Positions 35,720 to 44,117 of a stretch of DNA of 64,000 nt are shown here, one piece after another (position 1 is the stretch's first letter; every line of letters begins with the position of its first letter). Source of the DNA: Auricularia sp. M13. Lineage: Eukaryota; Basidiomycota; Agaricomycetes; Auriculariales; Auriculariaceae. The stretch covers positions 1,488,001 to 1,552,000 of the forward strand of contig CM073195.1 of NCBI GenBank assembly GCA_037042915.1, in the 5' to 3' direction. The notes beneath the pieces were generated by a model, which did not search any database, was not told the origin of the DNA, and was given only the letters and a program-made list of their open reading frames with translations. The position numbers were made by a program, and so were the translations under genes.

Positions 35720-36105
35720 GTTGCCGTGGTTCGCGTCCGCGTCTGCGGGAGGGGCTGAGGCGCTCCATGGAATCGTCCCAGCGCGGTGCGCCGAACGCGA
35801 GTGGAGAGGGGACTGTTCAGCCGGGTCTGATTCCGAGGAGTCGATATTGTTCGGGGCGCGTGCGAGGAAGTCGTCAAGAGGCTCCGTTTTGATGAAGACT
35901 GACGGGCGCTGCGCCTTGGCCGGGGCCGGCTGCTGGCCTCGCTGCGAGAAGACGTCCGACCTGGACGGGTGTCGCGCAGGCGGGTGCGCCGTCTTCCTGA
36001 CGTTCTTTTTGAGCCAGTCTGCGTGGCTGCCTGCTAGCGTTGTCGGCGGCTGGGCCTATCAGCTACTGAGCGTTTGGCTGTGACGCACAAGTACGTACGT
36101 CTTCC

Positions 36106-36696
36106 TTAGCCTGCCTGTGTACGCCAGGCGGTGCTGACCACGGCGGATTTTCGATGAGGCCCAGGCGGGGGAGATTCGTGCTCCTGCCCCCCCGCCGATG
36201 GCGCTCCTTGTGTACTGACTTGCAGCATGGACGGCTGGTCCGGTCCCCCCACGCCAGAGGCCAGAAGCCTCGGAATGTTCGCGCGTGGGAGCGCCGGCCA
36301 TGACTCGATGTCGCCGCCGGCTGGCTGGGCGTCGCGGGCAGCCCCATAGCCTGCCTGGTGAACCGCCCACGCGCCGTTGCTCACGTGTCTCTTGCTGCGC
36401 GGCCCCGCAGGTGTGGAGTCGGCGCTTGGCGCCATGTCTCGCTTTATGCCTGGATGTGCCGGCGAGGGCGGGACAGGGGGAGGGGGAGCAGTCTGATCCA
36501 CGAGCGTAGGTGGTGAGGGCGGGCTGAGCTCGATGCACGTCGTGGGTTCGAAACCTTGCGCGATGTCGAAGGATGCCGCTTCGATATCGTCTGCTGACAT
36601 GGCGTAGACTGCCCGGCCGCTGAGAGGGTCCTCGTCCGTGCGCTCTTCGATGGTCGACAGGCGTCCGAAATCCTCGAGCTCGTCGATGCTACTCAT
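36106..36696 (-). CDS. Small ORF in the LINE 5' region
   Basis: 196 aa, starting 'MSSIDELEDFGRLSTIEER', acidic then Pro-rich. I do not recognise it. It may be an upstream part of ORF1 or an extra ORF of this LINE lineage. It shares strand and composition with ORF1. Confidence 0.4.
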   Translation of the reverse strand: MSSIDELEDFGRLSTIEERTDEDPLSGRAVYAMSADDIEAASFDIAQGFEPTTCIELSPPSPPTLVDQTAPPPPVPPSPAHPGIKRDMAPSADSTPAGPRSKRHVSNGAWAVHQAGYGAARDAQPAGGDIESWPALPRANIPRLLASGVGGPDQPSMLQVSTQGAPSAGGQEHESPPPGPHRKSAVVSTAWRTQAG

Positions 36697-37269
36697 TTTG
36701 GCGCGAGGGCTGAAATTAGAGGCGATGGCGGGCGAGGGGACTGAGGGTGCGCCTGTGGTATATATGGCAGTTGAAATGAATGCCCGTTCTTGGCGGGGCG
36801 CTGGGGAGTGCCTCTGAAACGGCAGAGGCGAAAGTCAGGATGCGCGTCGCACTGCTGGAGGACGGCTGCGACCACCTATTGCCTTTTCGGGCGACGGTCT
36901 CGAGGCCGCTCAGGCGTTTGGGCTTCTGTTTCAACGAAATGTAGATCTGGTCCATAGGAAAATAAGGAACTCGACGTTGACACGACGTCGATGGCCGCCT
37001 ACCATTCAGTCTGTGCAGCTGCTGTACATACGTATTTCGGGTGGCCAGATGCGCGGCGAGCACAAGCCCTTCGTTCGCGTGCGGTGGTGGAGCAGCGACA
37101 TTGGCCGCGGCGTGGACGATGGAGCGCAGCGGGGGCAAGCATGGCCGCGGAGATCGAAAAGAAGGGCCGGTCCTCCGGTGTCCGGCTTTGCCGGCGATAT
37201 CACAGGCAGAGGGTCGGCAGGAGAGAGGCCGGTACAGCCGGAGTTTAGGTTCCGCTGCAAATGCTTGGA

Positions 37270-37659
37270 TTACATTGGATTCCAGGCAACATTGAACGAC
37301 GATTTCTGCAGGCGTCTCTCTTTGGCTGCCAGATATGCTCTTTCCTCTTTTGTTCCGGCTATCACATGTGCGTGGCGGTCTTCGCATCTCGGATTTGCTT
37401 TCCAATGACGGGTCCTGCCCCCGCTCTGCGTGAAAGACTTGTTGCAGCCGCCGCGGCACAGTTTAGGAGCCTTCGGGCGGCGTGTCGGGGCACTTTCTGC
37501 CGCAGGTTGCGGGTCCGAGGCCGTTACTTCCGCGGAATGTGGCGTCGGAGCAGATACGGCCGTATGCCAGGCAAAGGGGTCGCCGGTCATGGCTTCGTCG
37601 AGGAGGGCCGTAAGCCATTTTTCTTCCTCGTCGAGAGGATCCGGGGTAGGTGGGACCAC
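37270..37659 (-). CDS. Small zinc-finger-like ORF in the LINE 5' region
   Basis: 129 aa. The C-terminal half holds a single Cys/His cluster 'CRGGCNKSFTQSGGRTRHW' followed by C-x-x-x-H, resembling one C2H2-type finger. Not known to me from fungal LINEs. It could be cargo of the block or part of an undetected nested element. Confidence 0.35.
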   Translation of the reverse strand: MVPPTPDPLDEEEKWLTALLDEAMTGDPFAWHTAVSAPTPHSAEVTASDPQPAAESAPTRRPKAPKLCRGGCNKSFTQSGGRTRHWKANPRCEDRHAHVIAGTKEERAYLAAKERRLQKSSFNVAWNPM

Positions 37660-38512
37660 GAAGATCTCCGGTGGTCGAAGATGTGCGCTCGCTGCTGCCG
37701 GTGCGTCGAGGAGGTGTCCGGTGTAATGGTACCTGCGTTCGAGCTCTGCTCGAGATAGCCTAGCTCCTTCTCTCTGGTCGGTCAGTGAGACGGAGGGTCG
37801 ACCGTCATGCTCCGGCGATGAAGCGATGCTGCGGTAGGGATTAGCCGAGCTTGTGATGTCCCCTTTATCCCGTACACCATCTGCCTCCCGGACTCATCGA
37901 GTCCAGCTTGCGTGTTCGCAGGGCTATCGTGAGCGATGTAGGGCATAGGGAGGGCGGTGGGAGTGGGAGGAGACGGGGCGAGGTTCCGGTACGTGTCATA
38001 CTTCTGCGCCTATTTATCTCGCCTCATTTCGCCTTGTGACGTCTAAGCACTTCGCGGATTGAAAAAAAAGGGGGCTTCTTATGAGCGCCTCTCTGTCCGG
38101 TCTATGACATTCATTCTATGCTGGGCGCCCCGCTTTCCTATAGCGAAGACTCCAAGATCGTCGCATGGAATCAGGCTCTCAGTGGAGGATGTGTGTTCTA
38201 GGTCACTGGGCAGGGCTACGCAGATGAGAAGTCCCATGCTTAGAGAGAGACTGTCCTTCCTGGCTCAAGAAAATGGCACGGATTTATTTTGTTCGAGCCT
38301 CGGCGGAACAACGGGCGGATCCGGAACACGGGATTTGCCGGTGGTTGACCCGTTGGCGGTCGTGCGCGCGGCGGGCGCGCCGCAGCTTCGACTTCGCTTC
38401 TAGTATGCCCAGATGCTGCTTCTTTGAGCCCGTGCGTGGGAAGGTGTCACTTCCTGGACAGTGCGTCTGTATCTGGGCCTATGGTGTCGGGGGAGCCTTA
38501 TGAGAGAAAGGG

Positions 38513-38544
<32 letters not shown>
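38513..38544 (+). repeat. Poly(A) tract of 32 bases
   Basis: An uninterrupted run of 32 A on the plus strand, 163 bases inside the right border of the LINE block. It is on the wrong strand and at the wrong end to be the tail of the minus-strand LINE, whose own tail is at about 25986. It could be the 3' tail of a plus-strand retro-insertion or a slippage-expanded homopolymer. Confidence 0.85.
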
Positions 38545-38546
<2 letters not shown>

Positions 38547-39601
38547 ACGCGAGCTTCATGCTGGCACATGCGGCTGCTTGAGCAATTCCACGTTATTATA
38601 TCTCGTCCGAGATGCCAATCTGGGCACCGCGTTGACCAACGAGGGCAGACGCGGCCCCGTGCGCTGGTTTTCTCCGAGCACATGGGGGTTCGGGAGCAAG
38701 AAGCTCCCGATCGTCTGGTTCGCGCCGGAGCCGGAGTGCGGCTGCATCGCGTGCGCTGCGTCTCCTAGCAGCACGACGCGCCCGCGCACGTAGGTCTCTA
38801 GAGGGGGGACTTCGTGGATCGCCCATCTGGTGAGGTGTACCTCGTCGTTGGTGAGACACTGCTTGAACATTGCCGGAAATTTAAATCAGAGTCGGTCGGT
38901 GTTGCCAACATGGGCGTACGCTGAGCAGGCTCTGCACTTCCTCCTCCCATCCGGCATAATGCTACGTACGCGTTACTCGGTCAAGTGCAGAATGTTTGAG
39001 CATAGCACACGACGAACCTCGAGGACCTCATCGGCAGTCGCATCCGCGACCCATGCTCCTCCGGCGTACGTCGTCCCGCGCCTCGCCGGGTCGGGCGTCA
39101 CGTACATCACCATGTTGACCATCTTTCCCTGTGCCACGGCGTATGCGATGATATTCTTTAGGAGTATCGGGGGAGTTAGACTGATTTTCGAGAGGTCTCA
39201 CTTATAGAAAAACTGACCTTGTTCTGCCCGCAATACTGACAGTCTTTAGAAAGAAAACGAAAACTGAGACAGCGGAGGAACTCACTGCAGTAGGACCCGC
39301 CGCGATCGGATGTACTGCACCATCGCTGGAAGGGAGGCGACTCATGGGGAACAGCACGCGGTACGCCAGCGAGCCGCTCCACGTCGCCTCCACATTCACC
39401 ATCTCCTCATCCTTATTGCCGCCCTCAGGTCGGAACATGCAGCGGCGCACGGCGGAACGGATGCCGTCGCACCCGACGAGCAGGTCGCACGTCGCCGTCG
39501 AGCCGTCTGCGAACACCAGCGTGACCTCCGACTGCGAGTTGCTCTGGGAGTAGGAGACGAGACGCTTGCCGTAGTGGAAGAGTGCCGGCGGGAGACGCGA
39601 G

Positions 39602-41034
39602 TGTGAGAAAATCGGAACGGCCGAGAGCAAACGAAGGCAAGCAGTAAAGTTTCGGAACGGGCCGGTACGTACACATAGGGCTGCGGATTCTCCGAACACC
39701 GAAATCCTGACACTCCTCCTGAATACGCAGACCGAATGAACAAGGGGAAATTAAAGAGTGGGGCACGCAGACAAGTATTAGTGAGGGGAGGAAGGTACGA
39801 TCAGAAGCTATACTCTACGTGGCCACGAGGTATCTCCTGGAGATCGCAATCAGCGGTCCCAAAGGCAATACCGGCACGACCAAACTGCACATCGTCGTGC
39901 TCCTCCTGGACAGCAGAACGGGCCTGGCCACGATCAGACTGGTTAGGCGGTGACGGGCAGACGGTCTTGAAGTGACCGACTCCTCCACAGCGGTGGCAGC
40001 GGTCGTTCGCAACTGGAGTCTTCTGCAGGTAGCGCGCACCCATGGCGCGGGACTCACGGTGCTGCGAGTTGTCCTGCTCTGTGCGGGTTGCCGTGGCATT
40101 GAGCATGCGCTGGACGACGTAGTCGACGGTGAGCAGGCTCTCGTCCACATTGTCGAGCGCCTCGACGAGCGACGGGAACTGGTCCAAGATGCCCAGTGTG
40201 AGGACGAGGATGACCCACTGGTCGGTGATGTCGGCGCCCATCTCCTTGAGGTTGTGCGCCTCGTGACGGACATTGGCAACAAATGCCTCCATCGTCACGT
40301 CAACGTCCTTGCGCAGCGAGACGAACTTGCGCATGAGCGACTGCCGAGTGCCGAAACCACGTGCCTTGTGGATGCGCTCGAGCGTGTCCCAGCAGACCTT
40401 TGCAGAGGGGTCGCGGACGTGCGGGTACTGCGGCCGAGATACCAACGTGACGAGCTTCGCGCGCGCCAAAGAGTTCTTCTTCGTCCATTTCTTGACCCCA
40501 GCACTGTTGGCAGATCCCTGCGGGCAGACATAAGAGCCGTCGAGAATCTCCATAAACTCGGAGATAGTCATGACAGCCTCAGCGTAGACCCTCCAGTCAA
40601 CATAGTTGACGTCATCGAGGATGATCGCCGGTTTGCCGGTGCCGGACATGCCGAAGGTGAAAAATGTTCAGGGGTGTCGGTGGGTACTGTCGTTCACCAC
40701 GAGACGGGATGGCTACTATCGTTCGCCAAGAGGGTTGCCCAGCTACTATCCTTCGCTGGCAATAGGTTCGGGAAGCAAGACGCCCTGGCTGCCGCTCGGG
40801 GGCTTATGCGGATACGACGGACGGCGGACCGAAGGACTGTGTTGACAGGGCAAACAAAGGACCGGAAGACGCGATAAACGACGGTAGTAGAGGTGCCAGA
40901 CGGGTAGGCGGGGCTCAATAACCTGTGAGAAAATCGGAACGGCCGAGAGCAAACGAAGGCAAGCAGTAAAGTTTCGGAACGGGCCGGTACGTACACATAG
41001 GGCTGCGGATTCTCCGAACACCGAAATCCTGACA
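39602..41034 (-). mobile_element. Small gag-only LTR retroelement (TR-GAG-like), inserted in the FAD monooxygenase
   Basis: 1,433 bp. Two direct repeats of 111 bp (39602-39712 and 40924-41034), identical by eye and TG...CA ended, are flanked by the perfect 5-bp duplication gcgag (39597-39601, 41035-41039). The 1.2-kb interior carries only one gene, a copia-type gag on the minus strand. There is no room for pol, so it must be mobilised in trans. Identical repeats and an open gag mean a very recent insertion; it looks whole for its type. Treated as a fossil. Confidence 0.9.
39801..40649 (-). CDS. Copia-type gag polyprotein of the small LTR element
   Basis: About 282 aa, starting 'MSGTGKPAIILDDVNYVDWR'. 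It shows the copia-type gag (UBN2-like) pattern: an early Trp ('NYVDWRVYAEAVM'), 'CWDTLERIHKARGF', 'LMRKFVSLRKDVDVTMEAFV' and 'LVLTLGILDQFPSLVEAL', then a zinc knuckle CHRCGGVGHFKTVC (CX2CX4HX4C). It packages element RNA in relatives. Single open frame with no protease behind it. Confidence 0.88.
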   Translation of the reverse strand: MSGTGKPAIILDDVNYVDWRVYAEAVMTISEFMEILDGSYVCPQGSANSAGVKKWTKKNSLARAKLVTLVSRPQYPHVRDPSAKVCWDTLERIHKARGFGTRQSLMRKFVSLRKDVDVTMEAFVANVRHEAHNLKEMGADITDQWVILVLTLGILDQFPSLVEALDNVDESLLTVDYVVQRMLNATATRTEQDNSQHRESRAMGARYLQKTPVANDRCHRCGGVGHFKTVCPSPPNQSDRGQARSAVQEEHDDVQFGRAGIAFGTADCDLQEIPRGHVEYSF

Positions 41035-41604
41035 GCGAGGGCGTGCGGAAGAGGTCGAGGAAGGGCGTGCGGTGCACGGTTTGGCCTTTGCCTTCAGATT
41101 GGATACGCACGAGGCAAAAAAACAGTAAGTGTGCAGTGCGATGGTGAGACGTCCTCACCGAATTTGCGCGTGGCGAACGTCCAGCCCGGTTCGCAATCCG
41201 CCTTGCGCACGCGGAACGCCAGACCTATAGAATACACCGCGTTAGCCACACAGGTTAGATGAGCCCTAAGAAGAACGGATCGTACGCTCAAAGTCACGTG
41301 GATGGCACGTCGCAATGTCCGCCATCTCATCCGCCAGCCCCAACCTGCAGAGCACCTGCACAGACTTTCCAAAGCACCCAATACCCGCACCGCTCTCCTC
41401 GGCGGCCGCCTGCGCCTCGTAGATGCTTATCGCCACTGCCGAGTCGTCAAGTCGTCGCAGGGCAGTGGCGAGCACCAAACCGCCCACCCCGGCCCCGCTG
41501 GTGTGGGCAAATCATCCTGAATAGGCGGTCGTGAGATTGAATATTAATGCGGACCCTCACATGATTGCTATGCGGATGGGCCTGGTGGAAGGATGTGTAG
41601 ACAT

Positions 41605-42959
41605 GGCGAATGGAGGCTGAGGAACGGCGGGATCAGTCCGTTACAAGTGGATGGGAGCAGTCGGTTGTTCGGATGCTGAGAGGAGAGGAATGCCAAGGCT
41701 GTTTCATGGGGATTGGATACAAAGAAGCAGGGCATGATGCTGCTGCCGTCCAGGGGCGAGTACTAGGGTAAATCGAGGCGGAGAGCGAACGGGCTGCTCC
41801 GCGGGATGACAAACTGTTGCACAGGGCCTGAAACACCCTTCAGAGGGGCAAAAAAAGCTTTCGATTGGGCTTGAGGACGAATTAGGGATTGCCAGAACGT
41901 CAAAAATAAATGATTCGACCCAGGTTCGAACTGGGGACCTTAAACCTTGTTGGTAGTTGGAGCGTGGTCGTTTGTACTGCAGGTTCAGAAGCACACTATT
42001 AAGGCTCCGGAGCGGCTCCGGCACCGGGCACCGGCGTTCTGCCCTCTCTCTTGCCCGTCTACTCCATGCCACAGCTAAGCCAGCGACGCCGTCTTTGCCC
42101 CTGGGACATGCTTGCAGCAGTCAGGGGCTGCATGTAGCTGGTGGCTGCGCGGCTGCGCACACAGTGCACCCACGGCAGTCCTTCTCCCTGCTCTCTCCGC
42201 GCCGCCCCGTTCACTGTCGCGACTTGATGGGCGCATGCTTACACTGCGACGTAGCCCACACTGCGACGTCCACCCGTGGCCGTGGCTGTGAATCGCGCGA
42301 GAAGAGGACGGCCTCGCAGCGCGGTGATCCCCGTGCTCGTTCTGCCCGCGTCGTTGTCATCGTCGTCCGGTGTCCCTTGCTCCCCTCCTCCCCTGACTTC
42401 TGCGTGCAGAAGTTAGGGGCTCACGCGCACGGCTAGGGCTCTTGCCCGGTTGTTCGCATACCGTCCATCTTTCCACACTGCCCATCGCGCCCCGCCGCCC
42501 TCATCGTGCAGCACTGCCGCCGTCACCCCCAGGCAGCTGCTGTTGCGACACTCGGTCGCTGTGCTTACTGCTCGCTCGATTTTCACAGCACCGCCAACTT
42601 GGCTCGAAAAGCATCTGGCGCGGCTCTGGCACGGGGCGCTGGCGTGCCGCTCACCCACTATCCATTCTCATATACTGCGCGGTGCCCCCGGCGTTATTTC
42701 CCCCTACACTCACTGCCATTGTCGCCGCCTGCTCCACTGGCGTACATGCATTCGCGCACCGCCTGGCGTCCCCCGTTTGTCTTTCATTAGCGCGTGCCAA
42801 TTCCATTGGCGCGCGTTGGCTCTGCCTCGCACCCGTGCCGCTGGTCTTTCTCGCTGCGCTCTCTCTCTCTCTTCATCCACATCGGTGTCGTTCTTCTTCA
42901 TTATGTCATACTCGGGCAGCTTCCCCAGTACTTGTATGGCTCTTTCTTCGCCTGCGTCC
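41605..42959. other. Non-coding stretch upstream of the FAD monooxygenase
   Basis: Contains the monooxygenase promoter, a tRNA-like 3' fragment (41905-41945) and a GC/CT-rich region. Open frames around 42442-43026 have no recognisable protein character. Confidence 0.45.
41905..41945 (-). repeat. tRNA 3'-half-like fragment
   Basis: On the minus strand 'AAGGTCCCCAGTTCGAACC' then TGGGTCGAATCA forms a perfect T-arm plus a 3' acceptor half, followed by a T-rich run (tttattttt) like a Pol III stop. No matching 5' acceptor GATTCGA is found upstream, so it is read as a fragment or SINE-like tail rather than a working tRNA gene. Confidence 0.45.
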
Positions 42960-43482
42960 TAGGGTGCTGTTAAAAACTCCCGGCGAGTTTTTAACATGTT
43001 TTAAACAAAACCTGTTATTAACATAGTGTTAAAACACTGTTAATAACAAACTTACATAATCCAACTAATGAAGCTCTGGGAGCCAATTAATGACCCTTTG
43101 TAAGTGTTCTTGCCAAGTATCACTGTATGAAAGAGATACCACAAGCTTTTGCCATGTCCACACCTCGTGTTAATGGTTTGGGAGCCTTGGCCAAGCATGA
43201 TCGGATGTGTGATTAGTCATCATACAGTCACATCTGAGAGTCTTGGCTCGGTCTCCATACCTTCAGTCCTTCTGAGATTTTAAGATAGGACCTTGAGCAC
43301 ATGGTGAGACACTCCGGTTCATAAGAGGTTAGAATCCTGTCCCTGAGATGTGCCAGGGCCCCAGCAATTGATGTGTTCAAATTTGTTTTTAACAAGGCCT
43401 TCCCGAGGTCTCTGTTATTAACGTGTTAATAACACTTTGTTAATAACGTTGTTATTAACAAACAGTTTTCAACAGCACCCTA
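42960..43482. mobile_element. hAT-type MITE
   Basis: 523 bp, AT-rich in a GC-rich setting. Ends TAGGGTGCTGTTaAAAACT and, inverted, TAGGGTGCTGTTgAAAACT. An 8-bp perfect target duplication ctgcgtcc lies at 42952-42959 and 43483-43490. The 8-bp duplication and TAGGG start fit the hAT superfamily. Just inside each end are clustered 'gttattaac/gttaataac' words that could be subterminal transposase-binding repeats. No coding capacity. Confidence 0.9.
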
Positions 43483-43490
43483 CTGCGTCC

Positions 43491-44117
43491 AGCGACCGCG
43501 CTGCCCTCTGCCCACCCTCGCGTAAATGCACAGTATATACCGTGTAGTTTTCTCCCCCGTCAAATACACACAATCGTCCACTCTCGCTTGGAAAGAGTAA
43601 TGCCGCCTACATCTCTTCTGCCCCGACGAGATGTTTGTCTGTGGCCGCAGTCGCGCATGGGCGCGTCCTGGATCACGCCCAACGAGGACGGCTTTCTCGC
43701 AGCACGGTGAACTCGCGGATGCACATACATAGCACTCTCAAGTTTGTGTCGCAGCCGTCTGAAAAATATGACTTTGTGCTGTCTCCGTTGCCCCTCGTTA
43801 ATTCAAGCACATGACGACCTTGACACGCGCCAGAGCAGCGGAGTTGGCACGTCTTCACAAATACAGCCACACAACGCGTTCCTATCATCCCAACCATCCA
43901 GCATGCTGCATTTCCGTTGCCCCTGACCGGCTTGTGGCGCGGCAAAGGCGGTCGCCAGGCTGCGCGCTACGCAACGTCTGTGTCTTGGGCACGGGGGTGT
44001 GGCATCGCTGGTACTCCTACGCCACCGCTGATCCATCCCTTTTCATCCTTGATGTGTTTAACGCTGACTCGCGCTCGTCTACACTCCGAATCCGACTCTT
44101 GCTCTTGAACCGCCACC
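43491..44117. promoter_or_regulatory. Leader/promoter region of the tyrosine-recombinase gene
   Basis: 627 bp without a supported gene. 'cagtatataccgtg' near 43532 is TATA-like. The start codon at 44118 lies in a good context (gccaccATGAC). Confidence 0.5.

Larger units (their letters stand above)
25986..38707 (-). mobile_element. Tad/R1-like LINE block, 12.7 kb including nested elements
   Basis: Non-LTR retrotransposon in the minus orientation. The 13-bp host sequence cgatcgtctggtt occurs at both borders (25973-25985 and 38708-38720). A short A-tail (tttttt on the plus strand) sits at the 25985 side, as expected for target-primed reverse transcription. Parts in element order: leader with a 32-base homopolymer tract (38513-38544), small ORFs (37270-37659, 36106-36696), ORF1 (34145-35719), and ORF2 with endonuclease (about 31930-33291) and reverse transcriptase, RNase-H-like region and zf-RVT (26135 to about 30348). 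Nested inside ORF2 are a MITE (29360-29880) and a solo-LTR-like element (30354-31923). Without these it is about 10.6 kb, unusually long for a fungal LINE, so another insertion may be hidden in 33300-38700. Confidence 0.83.
25635..41604 (-). pseudogene. FAD-dependent monooxygenase (salicylate-hydroxylase-like), broken by two retroelement insertions
   Basis: Start ATG complementary to 41602-41604 ('MSTHPSTRPIRIAI'); after one intron the FAD-binding loop reads 'IGAGVGGLVLATALRRL'. Downstream exons give 'GIGCFGKSVQVLCRLGLADE', 'FRVRKADCEPGW', 'TVHRTPFLDLFRTPS' then, past the 39602-41034 element, 'RLPPALFHYGKRLVSY'. Next come the DG motif 'CDLLVGCDGIRSAVRR', 'GSLAYRVLFPM', and the GD motif 'GRVVLLGDAAHAMQPHSGSG'. 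The next codons 'ANQTI' are cut at 38708 by a 12.7-kb insertion. The gene resumes at 25985 with 'NQTIE', an intron, and 'DAYMLARLLQSASSID...', ending at 25635. Both insertions can be placed to the base because target duplications (gcgag; 13 bp) overlap codons. Exons show no other decay, so loss is recent. Family members hydroxylate aromatic substrates; the true substrate is unknown. Confidence 0.88.

Noticed and set aside
39972-40877. 301-codon plus-strand frame
   Set aside because: Antisense shadow of the copia-type gag; the gag strand carries the zinc knuckle and conserved gag blocks.
41905-41990. Complete tRNA gene on the minus strand
   Set aside because: The T-arm and 3' acceptor are perfect but no matching 5' acceptor or anticodon arm can be folded upstream.
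42442-43026. 194-codon plus-strand frame upstream of the recombinase gene
   Set aside because: It continues into the hAT MITE and is low-complexity Leu/Ser/Arg sequence.
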